32,875 nucleotides of DNA from contig JAIOJF010000056.1 of assembly GCA_019911965.1 (NCBI GenBank), positions 1 to 32,875 on the forward strand, given 5' to 3'. Each line of letters starts with the position of its first letter. Position 1 is the stretch's first letter. Below are positions 17,348-27,024 of this stretch, in pieces. The notes under the pieces are model-generated. The model searched no databases, was not told the origin of the DNA, and saw nothing but the letters and a program-made list of their open reading frames with translations. Both the position numbers and the translations under genes were made by a program. This DNA is from Paracoccaceae bacterium. GTDB lineage: Bacteria > Pseudomonadota > Alphaproteobacteria > Rhodobacterales > Rhodobacteraceae.

Positions 17348-18583
17348 CTATACCACCTCGTCCACCCGCCGCAGCCGCACGCCGCCCCGTGCCATGCCCA
17401 GCCTTGGATGCACCCGCGCCGCCAGCGCCCAGGCCACCAGCAGGCCACCGCCGCAGGCGATGAACACCCCTGCCAGCGGTGCCGCCAGCAGCACCAGCCA
17501 GGCAACGCCCGGCGACAGGATGCCCGATACGTCGCGGTAGCTGGCATAGATCGCCGACATCTCGGTGCGCTCGGACGGGCGCACCGCCATCAGGAAGGGC
17601 AGGCCGGCGCAGATATCCAGCAGGATCAGGAACAGCGATCCCAGCATCAGCACGCCGATTGTCGCCGGTGGCCGGTCCTGCAGCAGGCCCGCGGCGATGA
17701 AACAGGCCGCCGACAGCAGGAAACCGCCGCGCACCGCCGCGCGGATCGAGGACCATTGCACCACTTTCAGCATCAGGGGCGACAGGAACAGCAGGCCGTT
17801 CGAGATCGACAGGGTGATGCCGCCCACCTGCTCGCCCAGCCCGCTTTCCACCGCGAAGATCGGCACATAGACGACGTAAACCCACCACCCGCAGGACCGC
17901 AGCACCGCAAACAGCCAGCCCGCCACCAGCCGCGGCTGGGCGAAAAACCGCCCCAGATAGGCCAGCGGATTGACCGCCGGTGCCTTGGCGCGCGCGATCA
18001 CCTTGCCGTTGCCAAGGCGCATCCACCAGAACATCGCCAGCATGGCAAGTGCCGCCGCCATCGCCACCAGGAACGGGGCAGGCGGCCACAGATGCAACAG
18101 CCACACGCCGCCTGCCGGTCCGATGGTCCAGCCGAGGGCGGAATAAAACAGCCTGAGCGTTTCCGCCCGGCCAAGATCGCGCTTGCCGATATAATCCAGC
18201 ACATAGGCATTGGTGCAGATGAACACCGTCACCACCGCCATCGCGTTCAGGAACATCGCGGCCACCAGGCCGGCACTGGTGCCGGTGGCAGCCAGGCCCG
18301 AGCCGGTCACGAACATCAACGCCCCGATCGTATAGGTCCAGCGGCGCGGGATCACCCGGGTCATGATCGGCACGGTCAGCCCGGCCAGCAGGGATATGAT
18401 GCCGACCAGGAAATAGAGCTTCGAGACCACCAGCGCGTCGCGGAACACCGAATAGACAGTGATCGGAAAGACCGAGATCAGGATGCCGCGGGCAATGGAT
18501 TCAAATCCCTGCAAGGCGGCAAAGCCGCGAACGCCGGGGGTTGGCGCGTGGCGCAGCCATTCAGGGATGCGGCGCTGGAACAT
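17348..18583 (-). CDS. MFS transporter of unknown substrate
   Basis: A 411-residue inner-membrane protein with about eleven to twelve hydrophobic helices. The loop between helices 2 and 3 (PIMTRVIPRRWTYTIG) and KRDLGRAETLRLFYSALGWTIGPAGG in the middle match the major facilitator pattern. I do not recognise a subfamily with a known substrate. The ATG at 18583 has only a weak GAAAG ribosome-binding site. It sits downstream of mcd on the same strand after 105 nt, so it may be an occasional read-through partner. Confidence 0.85.
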   Translation of the reverse strand: MFQRRIPEWLRHAPTPGVRGFAALQGFESIARGILISVFPITVYSVFRDALVVSKLYFLVGIISLLAGLTVPIMTRVIPRRWTYTIGALMFVTGSGLAATGTSAGLVAAMFLNAMAVVTVFICTNAYVLDYIGKRDLGRAETLRLFYSALGWTIGPAGGVWLLHLWPPAPFLVAMAAALAMLAMFWWMRLGNGKVIARAKAPAVNPLAYLGRFFAQPRLVAGWLFAVLRSCGWWVYVVYVPIFAVESGLGEQVGGITLSISNGLLFLSPLMLKVVQWSSIRAAVRGGFLLSAACFIAAGLLQDRPPATIGVLMLGSLFLILLDICAGLPFLMAVRPSERTEMSAIYASYRDVSGILSPGVAWLVLLAAPLAGVFIACGGGLLVAWALAARVHPRLGMARGGVRLRRVDEVV

Positions 18584-18688
18584 AAGAAACTTTCGAGTCA
18601 GGTGCCTCCCAGACCTGAGCCGGACCCGACGCGCGGTCTAGACCAATTGCGACCTGCGGCTTCGCAAACGTCGCCTTTCGCCTTTTGC

Positions 18689-20365
18689 TCAGTTGCGCCC
18701 GGTCTCCAGCAACCGCCGCGCGATCACCTGCGCCTGAATTTCCGCCGCGCCTTCAAAGATGTTCAGGATGCGGGCGTCACACAGAACGCGTGAAATCGGG
18801 TATTCCAGCGCGAAGCCATTGCCGCCGTGGATCTGCAAGCCGTTGTCGGCTGCCGCCCAGGCAACGCGTGCGCCCAGCAGTTTCGCCATGCCGGCCTCCA
18901 GATCGCATCGCCTGCCCTCATCCTTTTCGCGGGCGGAATGGTAGGTCAGTTGCCGCGCCACCATGATTTCCACCGCCATCATCGCCAGTTTCGACGAGAC
19001 ACGCGGGAAGTTGATGATGCTCTGGCCGAATTGCTGGCGGTCCACCGCGTATTTCAGCGCGATCTCCATCGCCGATTGTGCCACGCCGATGGCCCGCGCG
19101 GCGGTCTGGATGCGCGCACTTTCGAAGGTCTGCATCAATTGCTTGAAGCCCTGGCCTTCGACCTGGCCCAGAAGGTTCTCGCCCTTCACGCGGAAGCCGT
19201 CAAAGCCCAGTTCGTATTCCTTCATGCCGCGATAGCCCAGCACCTCGATCTCGCCGCCGGTCATGCCATCGGTCGGGAAGGGGTTGGCATCGTCGCCCGG
19301 GGTCTTTTCCGCCAGGAACATCGACAGGCCGGAATAATTGTCGGTGGCAGGATCGGTGCGGGCCAGCAGCGTCATCACATGGGTGCGCGCGGCATGGGTG
19401 ATCCAGGTCTTGTTGCCGGTTATCAGGTAATCGTCGCCATCCTTCACCGCGCGGGTGCGCAAGGAACCTAGGTCCGAGCCGGTATTGGGTTCGGTGAAAA
19501 CGGCGGTCGGCAGCTTCTGGCCGGACGAGATCAGTGGCAGCCATTTCTGTTTCTGTTCCTCGGTGCCGCCGCACAGGATCAGTTCGGCGGCAATTTCCGA
19601 GCGCGTGCCGAGCGAGCCGACGCCGATATAGCCCCGGCTCAGTTCTTCCGACACCACGCACATCGCCGCCTTGGGAAAGCCGAAGCCGCCGTATTCTTCA
19701 GGGATAGTCAGGCCGAACACACCCAGTTCCGACATCTCGTCAATGATCGCCATCGGGATGAATTCGTCCTTCAGGTGCCATTCATGGGCGTAGGGCACCA
19801 CCTTGTCGTCGGCGAAGCGGCGGAACTGCTCGCGCACCATTTCCAGATCGGACTCCAGCCCTGTCACACCGAAAGTCGAGGCCCCGGCGCGTTCCTGCAT
19901 CAGCAGACAAAGCCGAGCACGGGCGGGCTCGTTGTTCCCCTTGGCAATCAGCGTGGTGATGGCATCGGTGGCCAGCAGGTCGCGTGCATCCGCGCCAAGG
20001 CCGATATCGGCCAGCCGGGCAATCTCGCCCTGGCTCATCGGGATGCCGCCCTGAATTTGCGCCAGATATTCGCCAAAGGCGATTTGCAGGATCAGTTGCT
20101 CGATCTCGCCGAACAGGCCCTCGCCCTGTTGCGTGGCGGCCCAGCGGTGCATCTGGCGCAGCGCGGACACATAGGTGGCCAGCCAGCTGAGCGAATGGGC
20201 GGCGAATTGCTCCGCCTCGACCGCTTTGGCCGAGATGCGGCCATCCACCTCGACCCGGGCGCGCAGGGTGGCTTGCGCCGCGGCCAGCAGATCGTCCAGC
20301 GGCGGCAGCGCCGCCTCGGTCAGGGTAAGAAGGCCGGGAAGGATCGGGTCTTGCGGCTGGCTCAT
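18689..20365 (-). CDS. mcd: (2S)-methylsuccinyl-CoA dehydrogenase
   Basis: A 558-residue acyl-CoA dehydrogenase with an N-terminal extension of about 165 residues, which sets (2S)-methylsuccinyl-CoA dehydrogenase apart from the usual 380-residue enzymes. It oxidises methylsuccinyl-CoA to mesaconyl-CoA in the ethylmalonyl-CoA pathway used to assimilate acetate and other C2 sources. The catalytic core shows IPEEYGGFGFP, the FAD signature FTEPNTGSDLGSLRTRA, RQQFGQSIINFP, QIHGGNGFALEYPISR and the C-terminal NIFEGAAEIQ, with Glu538 at the place of the usual catalytic base. Electrons pass to ETF, encoded at the right end of the window. A PhaR-like box lies about 75 bp upstream. The length and N-terminus make this call fairly specific. 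Confidence 0.9.
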   Translation of the reverse strand: MSQPQDPILPGLLTLTEAALPPLDDLLAAAQATLRARVEVDGRISAKAVEAEQFAAHSLSWLATYVSALRQMHRWAATQQGEGLFGEIEQLILQIAFGEYLAQIQGGIPMSQGEIARLADIGLGADARDLLATDAITTLIAKGNNEPARARLCLLMQERAGASTFGVTGLESDLEMVREQFRRFADDKVVPYAHEWHLKDEFIPMAIIDEMSELGVFGLTIPEEYGGFGFPKAAMCVVSEELSRGYIGVGSLGTRSEIAAELILCGGTEEQKQKWLPLISSGQKLPTAVFTEPNTGSDLGSLRTRAVKDGDDYLITGNKTWITHAARTHVMTLLARTDPATDNYSGLSMFLAEKTPGDDANPFPTDGMTGGEIEVLGYRGMKEYELGFDGFRVKGENLLGQVEGQGFKQLMQTFESARIQTAARAIGVAQSAMEIALKYAVDRQQFGQSIINFPRVSSKLAMMAVEIMVARQLTYHSAREKDEGRRCDLEAGMAKLLGARVAWAAADNGLQIHGGNGFALEYPISRVLCDARILNIFEGAAEIQAQVIARRLLETGRN

Positions 20366-20439
20366 TTATCTGTCCTGTCTCAACGGGTCTTGGTGGCGGG
20401 AATCGCGGGTAACGGGATCGTCGCAAGCGTCCTACCCAA

Positions 20440-20454
20440 TGCTGCAATGCAGCG
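20440..20454. promoter_or_regulatory. PhaR-like palindrome between mcd and the TauE gene
   Basis: TGCTGCAATGCAGCG contains CTGC-AAT-GCAG, an exact CTGC-N3-GCAG palindrome (20442-20452). This fits the binding sequence CTGC-N3/4-GCAG I recall for PhaR, the polyhydroxybutyrate-responsive repressor of Paracoccus and Rhodobacter. It is about 75 bp before mcd (-) and 62 bp before the TauE gene (+). Confidence 0.55.
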
Positions 20455-20515
20455 CAACAAAAACACCGGAACAAGGCGCGGAGCGACCGAATATGACGCA
20501 GGCCAGGGGGCGGAC

Positions 20516-21286
20516 ATGACCGGAATGCTGGCGGATATGGGCACGATTGCGTTGCTGGCCTCGGTGTCGGTGGTGGCGATGGCGGGCTTCGTGAAGGGCG
20601 CGGTGGGGTTTGCCCTGCCGATGATCCTTGTCTCCGGCCTGGGGTCGTTCCTGCCGGCCGAGATCGTGGTGGCGGCGGTGATCCTGCCGACGGTGGCGAC
20701 CAACCTGGTGCAGGCCTTCCGCACCGGGATGCGCCATGCCTGGGCCTCGTTTCGCAGCTTCTGGCGGTTCAACCTGATCGTGTTCGCCACCATCCTTGCC
20801 TCGGCACAATTGCTGAGCGTGATCCCCGACCGGGTTTTGTTCCTGATGCTGGGCGTGATGATCGTGGTCTTCACCACGATGCAGCTTGCCGGCTGGCGAC
20901 CGGTGATCCGCGCCGGGCTGGAGCGGGTGACCGAGGTGTCTGCCGCCCTGATCGCGGGCTTTGCCGGCGGGTTGACCGGGGTCTGGGGGCCGCCGACGAT
21001 CCTGTATCTGACGGCGCTGGACGTGCCCAAGGCCGAAAGCGTGCGGGTGCAGGGGGTGATGTATCTGGTCGGCTCGATCCTGCTGACGCTGGCGCATCTG
21101 AAATCCGGCGTTCTGAACCCGTCCACCATACCCTATTCGGCATTGCTGATCCTGCCCGCGCTGGCCGGGCAGGTGATCGGCCTGAAGGTGCATGACCGGA
21201 TGGATCAGGCCCTGTTCCGCCGCGCCACGCTGGTTGTGCTGATCATTGCCGGGGCAAATCTGGTGCGCCGGGGCCTCAGCCTGTAG
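20516..21286 (+). CDS. TauE/SafE family permease
   Basis: A 256-residue membrane protein with about seven to eight helices. The family marks are FVKGAVGFALPMIL near the N-terminus and its internal repeat AGFAGGLTGVWGPPTILYL in the second half, the duplicated G-rich motif of TauE/SafE (PF01925). Members move sulfonates, sulfite or related anions, but most have no proven substrate. The ATG at 20516 is preceded by GGGGG; the open frame reaching back to 19775 is a shadow of mcd. It diverges from mcd and converges on pckA with 13 nt between. Confidence 0.9.
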   Translation: MTGMLADMGTIALLASVSVVAMAGFVKGAVGFALPMILVSGLGSFLPAEIVVAAVILPTVATNLVQAFRTGMRHAWASFRSFWRFNLIVFATILASAQLLSVIPDRVLFLMLGVMIVVFTTMQLAGWRPVIRAGLERVTEVSAALIAGFAGGLTGVWGPPTILYLTALDVPKAESVRVQGVMYLVGSILLTLAHLKSGVLNPSTIPYSALLILPALAGQVIGLKVHDRMDQALFRRATLVVLIIAGANLVRRGLSL

Positions 21287-21299
21287 GCGACCGCGGCCC

Positions 21300-22898
21300 T
21301 CAGCCGATTGCGGCGGCTTTCACGTCGTCGTCGATATGGTCCAGATATTGCGCGAAATTCTCGGCAAACATCGCCACCAGCTTGGCCGCCGCCGCATCAT
21401 AGGCGTCTGCATCGGCCCAGGTGCGGCGCGGTTCCAGCAGGATATCCGCCACGCCCTTTACCTTGACCGGCACATCGAAGCCGAAATTCCCATCGCGGCG
21501 AAACTCGACATCGTTGAGGGTGCCGTTCAGCGCCGCCGTCAGCAGCGCGCGGGTGGCGCTGATCGGCATCCGGCTGCCGGTGCCATGCGCGCCGCCGGTC
21601 CAGCCGGTATTGACCAGCCAGCAGGTGGCGCCGCTGGCGGCGATCTTTTCGCGCAGCAGGTTGCCGTAAACTTCCGGGCGGCGCGGCATGAACGGCGCGC
21701 CAAAGCAGGTGGAGAAGGTCGGTTCCGGCTCGGTCACGCCGCGCTCGGTGCCGGCAACCTTCGAGGTGAAGCCCGACAGGAAATGATACATCGCCTGCGC
21801 CGGCGTCAGTCGGGCAATCGGCGGCAGCACCCCGAAGGCATCGCAGGTCAGCATGATCACGTTCTTGGGCTGGCCACCCAGCGAGGTGTCCGAGGCGTTC
21901 GAGATGTAATCCAGCGGATAGGCGCAGCGCATGTTCGCGGTCAGGCTGTCATCCTCGAAATCCAGATCAAGGGTTTCGGGATCGAACACCATGTTCTCGA
22001 TCACGGTGGCGAATTTCTCGGTGGTGGCGTAGATCTCGGGCTCGGCCTCGGCGGACAGGTTGATCGTCTTGGCGTAGCAGCCGCCTTCAAAATTGAAGGT
22101 GCCGTTATCGGACCAGCCATGCTCGTCATCGCCGATCAGAACCCGGCCCGGATCGGCCGACAGCGTGGTCTTGCCGGTGCCCGACAGGCCGAAGAACACC
22201 GCCGTATCGTCGGGATCGCCATGCGCGTGGTTGGCCGAGCAATGCATCGGCATGATGCCCTTTTGCGGCAGGATGTAGTTCAAGAGCGTGAACACGGATT
22301 TCTTGTTCTCGCCGGCATAGGCGGTGCCGCCGATCAGGATCAGCTTGCGATCGAAGTTGAGCGCGATGACCGTGCCCGAACGGCAGCCATGTCTGGCCGG
22401 ATCGGCCTGGAAGGTCGGACAGTTGATGATGCTGTATTCTGGCACGAAATCGTCCAGTTCGGCGCGCGCCGGGCGGCGCAGCAAATGCCGGATGAACAGG
22501 CCATGCCAGGCCAGTTCGGTGACGATGCGCACATCGAGGCGATGCGCCGGATCCGCCCCGCCATACAGGTCCTGCACGAAATACTCGCCGCCCTTCATAT
22601 GCGCCAGCATGTCGGCATGGAGCGTATCGAAGGCGGCCTCGCTCATCGGCGGGTTGTTTTCCCACCAGATCTGTCCGGCAACCGAAGGAGTTTCGACCAC
22701 GAACTTGTCCTGCGGCGAGCGTCCGGTATGGGTGCCGGTGGTGACCAGCAGCGATCCGCCCTTGCCAAGCGTCCCCTCGCCACGGCGCAGCGCCTTTTCG
22801 ACAAGGCTTGGCTCGATATCGTTGTAGTGGATATCTCCCAGCCCGGTAATGCCCATGAGTTCAAGCGTGTGGTTGGGATTGACCCGTCCTTGCGTCAT
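21300..22898 (-). CDS. pckA: Phosphoenolpyruvate carboxykinase (ATP)
   Basis: A 532-residue cytoplasmic enzyme that converts oxaloacetate and ATP to phosphoenolpyruvate, the entry to gluconeogenesis. The P-loop (kinase-1a) is [11 protein letters not shown] at 237-247, followed by the metal-binding [17 protein letters not shown] (58-66) binds oxaloacetate, and [17 protein letters not shown] and NTGWTGG are also typical of the ATP-dependent class. ATG at 22898 has GGAG 8 nt upstream. It diverges from chvI-chvG, an arrangement known from rhizobia and Brucella relatives, and has a strong hairpin in its probable 5' leader. Confidence 0.98.
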   Translation of the reverse strand: MTQGRVNPNHTLELMGITGLGDIHYNDIEPSLVEKALRRGEGTLGKGGSLLVTTGTHTGRSPQDKFVVETPSVAGQIWWENNPPMSEAAFDTLHADMLAHMKGGEYFVQDLYGGADPAHRLDVRIVTELAWHGLFIRHLLRRPARAELDDFVPEYSIINCPTFQADPARHGCRSGTVIALNFDRKLILIGGTAYAGENKKSVFTLLNYILPQKGIMPMHCSANHAHGDPDDTAVFFGLSGTGKTTLSADPGRVLIGDDEHGWSDNGTFNFEGGCYAKTINLSAEAEPEIYATTEKFATVIENMVFDPETLDLDFEDDSLTANMRCAYPLDYISNASDTSLGGQPKNVIMLTCDAFGVLPPIARLTPAQAMYHFLSGFTSKVAGTERGVTEPEPTFSTCFGAPFMPRRPEVYGNLLREKIAASGATCWLVNTGWTGGAHGTGSRMPISATRALLTAALNGTLNDVEFRRDGNFGFDVPVKVKGVADILLEPRRTWADADAYDAAAAKLVAMFAENFAQYLDHIDDDVKAAAIG

Positions 22899-22993
22899 CT
22901 AATGCACTCCGCTGCCGGTACGATCCGGGCAGGATCGCGTCCGCTGTCAGTCTTGTTCAATCAGGCTCGCGCACCGCGCCCCGTCCGGCCAGT

Positions 22994-23018
22994 GCGGCTT
23001 CTGGCGGGCAGAAGCCGC
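22994..23018 (-). promoter_or_regulatory. Stem-loop in the probable pckA 5' leader
   Basis: A perfect 10-bp stem (GCGGCTTCTG and its complement) closes a 5-nt loop. No T-run follows on either strand, so it is not a usual terminator. On the minus strand a TATACA at 23022-23027 could be a -10 element, which would start the pckA transcript right at this hairpin, about 110 nt before the start codon. Confidence 0.5.
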
Positions 23019-23116
23019 GCCTGTATATCATGTGAAACCGCGAGGAAAAGGCCACATCGGCGGCCTTGCAGGAAAGAATCGACACGCGATGCGCGACAAA
23101 TTAGTCATATATTAGC

Positions 23117-23130
23117 CAAATGAACATTTG
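23117..23130. promoter_or_regulatory. Inverted repeat in the AT-rich chvI upstream region
   Basis: CAAATG and CATTTG flank a central AA, giving a 14-bp imperfect-spacer palindrome that overlaps the AT-rich stretch before chvI. It is a candidate regulator site; the regulator is unknown. Confidence 0.35.
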
Positions 23131-23167
23131 TTTCCTTTCGTGTACCGGACCGATCCGCAGTTAACAG

Positions 23168-23196
23168 TTGATTTCGGGCATCGTAAGCCTGAGAAT
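23168..23196 (+). promoter_or_regulatory. Candidate chvI promoter
   Basis: TTGATT at 23168-23173 and GAGAAT at 23191-23196 are separated by 17 bp, each matching four of six sigma-70 consensus bases. The transcript would begin near 23203 and include the AAAGGGG ribosome-binding site at 23223-23229. Confidence 0.4.
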
Positions 23197-23237
23197 GTGG
23201 CAAAACGATAAAATCGAGCAGTAAAGGGGCAAGCGAC

Positions 23238-23939
23238 ATGTCAACGATCGCTTTGGTGGATGATGACAGGAACATCCTGACTTCGGTGTCGATGACGCTG
23301 GAAGCCGAAGGTTACAACGTCGTCACCTATAACGACGGCCAGCAGGCGCTGGACGGATTCGCGCAGAAATATCCCGATATCGCGGTGCTCGACATCAAGA
23401 TGCCGCGCATGGACGGGATGGATCTGTTGCACCGCATCCGGCAGAAATCCGACATGCCGGTGATCTTCCTGACCTCCAAGGATGACGAGATCGACGAGGT
23501 TCTGGGCCTGCGCATGGGGGCGGATGACTACGTCCGCAAGCCGTTCTCGCAACGCCTTCTGGTGGAACGTATCCGCGCCCTTCTGCGCCGCCAGGAGGCG
23601 CTGGCCTCGGATGGCGGCGACGATCCGGCGGAAAGCAAGCTGATCGAGCGTGGCTCGCTGGTGATGGACCCGTTGCGCCATTCGGTCACCTGGAAGGGCA
23701 ATTCCGTCAGCCTGACGGTGACCGAGTTCCTGCTGCTGCAGGCTTTGGCCACCCGGCCCGGTTTCGTCAAAAGCCGCGACCAGTTGATGGATGTGGCCTA
23801 TGACGATCAGGTCTATGTCGACGATCGCACCATCGACAGCCATATCAAGCGTCTGCGCAAGAAGATGCGGGCGGTCGACAACGACTTCGCCTCGATCGAA
23901 ACGCTGTATGGTATAGGATACCGGTATACCGAGGCATGA
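23238..23939 (+). CDS. chvI: Response regulator ChvI (OmpR family)
   Basis: A 233-residue DNA-binding response regulator. The receiver domain has the acidic pair in VDDDRN (residues 7-10), phosphoacceptor Asp52 ([10 protein letters not shown]), Thr79 and Lys101 (VRKPF). The C-terminal winged helix (from about residue 135) shows [27 protein letters not shown] and the end [13 protein letters not shown], typical of OmpR/PhoB proteins. The partner kinase follows with a 4-nt overlap. Together with hprK and ptsH downstream and pckA upstream this is the ChvI/BvrR branch, which in rhizobia, Agrobacterium and Brucella answers acid or envelope stress. Its signal in Rhodobacterales is not established here. 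Confidence 0.95.
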   Translation: MSTIALVDDDRNILTSVSMTLEAEGYNVVTYNDGQQALDGFAQKYPDIAVLDIKMPRMDGMDLLHRIRQKSDMPVIFLTSKDDEIDEVLGLRMGADDYVRKPFSQRLLVERIRALLRRQEALASDGGDDPAESKLIERGSLVMDPLRHSVTWKGNSVSLTVTEFLLLQALATRPGFVKSRDQLMDVAYDDQVYVDDRTIDSHIKRLRKKMRAVDNDFASIETLYGIGYRYTEA

Positions 23940-25669
23940 ATGTGCAGTCGAAAATCGACACAGACGATTCCGACGATTCTGACCGGGCAGAAATCATTCT
24001 CGGCGAAGATTGGGACGAACGTGCCCGCGGCGAGGCTGAAAACGGCCAGTCCGACATGCCGCGCGGGCCGCGTGGCTGGATATCGCTGAACCGATCGCCC
24101 CTGGCGCGCAAGATCATCACCTTCAACCTGCTGGCGCTGGTGGTGCTGCTGGGCGGGGTCTTGTACCTCAACCAGTTCCGCGAAGGCCTGGTCGATCAGC
24201 GCGAGCAAAGCCTGGTCACCGAAGCCCGCCTGATCGCGCGGGTGTTCGAGGCCGGTATGCCGAAGGCCGGCCCGGTCAACCTGGCGGCGGGCGACGGTAT
24301 CTCGCCGACCCGCACCCTGGCCGCGCTGGACCTGCCTGCGGGGGTCGAGGTGTTCGTGTTCGATGCTGGCGAAAACCTGGTGGCAACCTCGGTCGGGCTG
24401 GGCCGCAATGGCGGTGGCCGCCCCTCGCCACCCCCCAAAAGCGCGCCTTACGGCACTTTCATCACCGATTTCCTGAATCTCAGTTGGGAAAAGCTGTCGG
24501 GCTGGTTCGGCACGGAACCGACCTCGGTGATGGGGGCGGACGAACTGGCGAAACGGATCGTCGCCTTCGCGCTGGCCGGTCAGACCAAAAGCGCCAATGT
24601 CAGTGACAGTGATGGGGCCTTGCTGTTCTCGGTTGCCACCCCGATCGAGCGCAATGGCGAGATCATGGGCGCGCTGGTGCTGACCACGGTATCGGGCGAG
24701 ATCACCGAGATCGTGCGCCATGAACGCGAACAGGTTCTGCAGATGTTCGTGGTGGCGACGCTGGTGTCGATCGGCCTGTCGCTGGTGCTGGCCAGCACAA
24801 TTGCAAATCCCCTGCGCGATCTGGCGATGGCGGCGGAACTCGGCAAGGATCGAAATGCCCGAAGGATGAGCCCCGGGCGCGTGCGCATCCCCGACATGAC
24901 CGGCCGTCCCGACGAGATCGGGCGCCTGTCCGGGGCCTTGCGGGGCATGATCGCAGCCCTTTACGACCGGATCGAATCGAACGAACAATTTGCCGCCGAT
25001 GTCGCGCACGAAATCAAGAACCCGCTATCGTCGCTGCGCTCGGCGGTCGATACCCTCAGGGTCGCGCGCAACGATGTGCAGCGCGCCAAACTGCTGGACG
25101 TGATCGAACATGACGTGCGGCGTCTGGACCGGCTGGTAACCGACATATCGAACGCCTCGCGGCTGGATTCCGAACTGGTGAAAGAAGAAATGCAGGCTTT
25201 CGATCTGGTCGCCCTGCTAGGCAATCTGGCCGAATACCACCGCACGGAGGCCGAGGAACGCGGCATCGAGTTCATTTCCGACCTGCCGCAGGGCAAGATC
25301 ATCATCCGTGGCCTCGAGGCGCGGTTGGCGCAGGTGGTGGTGAACCTGCTGACAAATGCCATTTCGTTCTGTCATGATGGAGACGCGGTGCGCATCTGGG
25401 CGCGACGCCGCGATGCGCGGGTGCTGGTGGTGGTCGAGGATACCGGGCCGGGGATACCGGAAGAATCCATCTCGAAGATTTTCAAGCGGTTCTATTCGGA
25501 ACGGCCGGGGGATGATTTCGGCAATCATTCCGGCCTTGGCCTGGCCATTTCGCGCCAGATCGTCGAGGCGCATGGCGGCGTAATCTGGGCCGAGAATATC
25601 CGCCCGACCGAACATGATGCCACGTCCGAACCGTTGGGTGCGCGGTTCGTCGTCGGCCTGCCGGTGTGA
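23936..25669 (+). CDS. chvG: Sensor histidine kinase ChvG
   Basis: A 577-residue inner-membrane kinase. A charged cytoplasmic N-terminus of about 55 residues precedes helix 1 (about 60-79); a periplasmic sensor domain follows to helix 2 (about 268-288), then HAMP. The phosphorylated His358 lies in [16 protein letters not shown]. The ATP-binding domain has the N box [15 protein letters not shown]1 in [11 protein letters not shown], the F box [10 protein letters not shown] and G2 in [21 protein letters not shown] overlaps the chvI stop (ATGA) and the stop overlaps the GTG of hprK, so the series is probably translationally coupled. Confidence 0.95.
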   Translation: MNVQSKIDTDDSDDSDRAEIILGEDWDERARGEAENGQSDMPRGPRGWISLNRSPLARKIITFNLLALVVLLGGVLYLNQFREGLVDQREQSLVTEARLIARVFEAGMPKAGPVNLAAGDGISPTRTLAALDLPAGVEVFVFDAGENLVATSVGLGRNGGGRPSPPPKSAPYGTFITDFLNLSWEKLSGWFGTEPTSVMGADELAKRIVAFALAGQTKSANVSDSDGALLFSVATPIERNGEIMGALVLTTVSGEITEIVRHEREQVLQMFVVATLVSIGLSLVLASTIANPLRDLAMAAELGKDRNARRMSPGRVRIPDMTGRPDEIGRLSGALRGMIAALYDRIESNEQFAADVAHEIKNPLSSLRSAVDTLRVARNDVQRAKLLDVIEHDVRRLDRLVTDISNASRLDSELVKEEMQAFDLVALLGNLAEYHRTEAEERGIEFISDLPQGKIIIRGLEARLAQVVVNLLTNAISFCHDGDAVRIWARRRDARVLVVVEDTGPGIPEESISKIFKRFYSERPGDDFGNHSGLGLAISRQIVEAHGGVIWAENIRPTEHDATSEPLGARFVVGLPV

Positions 25670-26100
25670 CATCCGACCATTCCGCTCCGCTGATCCTGCA
25701 CGCAAGCTGCGTGGCGATTGCGGACCGCGCGGTGCTGATCACCGGCGCGTCGGGGGCGGGCAAATCCGGGCTGGCGCTGACCCTGATGGCGTTCGGGGCC
25801 GCGTTGGTATCGGACGATCAGACCATGCTGACACGCGAGGGCGACCGCGTGATCGCCCGCGCACCCGATACCTTGACAGGATTGATCGAGGCCCGGGGGG
25901 CGGGCCTGCTGAAGGCCGATCATGTGGATCGCGCGCGGGTGGTGCTGGTGGCCGATCTGTCCGCACCTGCCGGCGACAGGTTGCCCGAGCGCCGCACGAC
26001 CAGCCTGCTGGGCGCGGAAACCGAGTTGCTTTTCACCGGCGGTCTGCCCAATCTGGCGGCGGTGATTCTGCAATACCTGAAACACGGGCGGGCGGCCTGA
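25666..26100 (+). CDS. hprK: HPr kinase/phosphorylase, short alphaproteobacterial form
   Basis: A 144-residue protein matching only the C-terminal catalytic domain of HprK, as usual in alphaproteobacteria; the N-terminal domain of the 310-residue Firmicutes enzyme is missing. Walker A is GASGAGKSGLA (27-37), an acidic pair follows in LVSDDQ, and LIEARGAGLLK is the counterpart of the HprK signature. It phosphorylates a serine of HPr, encoded three genes downstream. The GTG start at 25666 overlaps the chvG stop. rapZ begins on the base after its stop. Confidence 0.93.
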   Translation: MTSDHSAPLILHASCVAIADRAVLITGASGAGKSGLALTLMAFGAALVSDDQTMLTREGDRVIARAPDTLTGLIEARGAGLLKADHVDRARVVLVADLSAPAGDRLPERRTTSLLGAETELLFTGGLPNLAAVILQYLKHGRAA

Positions 26101-27024
26101 ATGCCGGACCTGACGCAAATCGGCCCTGCCGGACCACAGAAAGTGGTCCTGATCACCGGTCCTTCCGGGGCCGGGCGCACGACCGCGATCCGCGCCCTTG
26201 AGGATCTGGGCTTCGAGGCGATCGACAATCTTCCGATGACCCTGCTGCCAAGATTGTTTTCCGGCCCACCGTTGGGGCGCGACCTGGCGCTGGGGATCGA
26301 CGTTCGCAACCGCGATTTCAGCGTGTCGCGCCTGATCGAGGTGGTCGATATCATCGCAAGCGAAGACAGCTTCGATTCGTCGCTGGTCTATCTCGATTGC
26401 GTCACCGATACGCTGGTGCGGCGCTATTCGGAAACCCGCCGCCGCCATCCGCTGGCGCGCGAGGAAACCGCGCTTGAGGGCATCCTGAAAGAGATCAGCC
26501 TGCTGGGCAGCCTGAAGGACCGGGCCGATCTGCTGATCGACACGACCGAATTGTCGCCGCATGATCTGAAGGCGGAACTGGATGTCTGGTTCGGCGGAAC
26601 GGTTGGCACACAGATGGCCGTCAGCCTGCAAAGTTTTTCCTACAAGCGCGGCGTGCCGCGCGGGGCCGACATGGTGCTGGACTGCCGTTTCCTGCGCAAC
26701 CCGCATTGGGACAAGCGGCTGCGCGCGCTGGACGGGCGCGATGCGGATGTCGCGGCCTATGTCGCCGAGGATCCCCGCTTCGCCAGTTTCTTCGCCCGGG
26801 TCCGCGATCTGGTGGCCGAATTGCTGCCGGCCTACCGCGACGAGGGCAAAAGCTATTTCACCCTGGCCTTTGGATGTACCGGCGGGCAACACCGCTCTGT
26901 CTTTGTCGCTATCGCACTGGCAAAGGCCCTTGCAGAGCGCGGCTGGCAGGTGTCTATTCGCCACCGGGAACTGGAGCGGCGTGCTGGGGGCGCGCATCTT
27001 GGACAGCAGGATCAGGACGTTTGA
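26101..27024 (+). CDS. rapZ: RapZ/YvcJ-family nucleotide-binding protein
   Basis: A 307-residue protein. The N-terminal P-loop is [10 protein letters not shown] (20-29) with Arg in place of the usual Lys, a form I recall in alphaproteobacterial members. IDVRNRDF holds the Walker B-like region, and the conserved C-terminal domain shows [26 protein letters not shown] and [14 protein letters not shown]. In enterobacteria RapZ binds small RNAs that control GlmS; that system is not known in alphaproteobacteria, so the name marks the family, not a shown role. It starts directly after the hprK stop and its end overlaps the TTG start of the EIIA gene. Confidence 0.95.
   Translation: MPDLTQIGPAGPQKVVLITGPSGAGRTTAIRALEDLGFEAIDNLPMTLLPRLFSGPPLGRDLALGIDVRNRDFSVSRLIEVVDIIASEDSFDSSLVYLDCVTDTLVRRYSETRRRHPLAREETALEGILKEISLLGSLKDRADLLIDTTELSPHDLKAELDVWFGGTVGTQMAVSLQSFSYKRGVPRGADMVLDCRFLRNPHWDKRLRALDGRDADVAAYVAEDPRFASFFARVRDLVAELLPAYRDEGKSYFTLAFGCTGGQHRSVFVAIALAKALAERGWQVSIRHRELERRAGGAHLGQQDQDV

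Larger units (their letters stand above)
22899..23237. promoter_or_regulatory. pckA-chvI divergent regulatory region
   Basis: This 339-bp gap has no plausible gene. Its pckA side is GC-rich and holds a perfect hairpin (22994-23018). Its chvI side (about 23095-23220) is AT-rich compared with the rest of the window, with an inverted repeat CAAATG-AA-CATTTG at 23117-23130 and a plausible chvI promoter. Control of both genes from this region, possibly by ChvI itself, is an inference. Confidence 0.6.

Noticed and set aside
17324-18793. 489-codon plus-strand open frame opposite the second MFS gene
   Set aside because: His/Gln/Arg-rich antisense shadow; the minus-strand frame shows transmembrane helices.
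22994-23018. Intrinsic terminator of a small RNA in the pckA-chvI gap
   Set aside because: No T-run follows the stem on either strand.
21246-23123. 625-codon open frame on the plus strand opposite pckA
   Set aside because: Antisense shadow in GC-rich DNA; pckA on the other strand is complete and well conserved.
25666-26100. hprK as a truncated pseudogene
   Set aside because: It is less than half the Firmicutes length, but alphaproteobacterial HprK proteins are normally this short and the P-loop and signature are intact.
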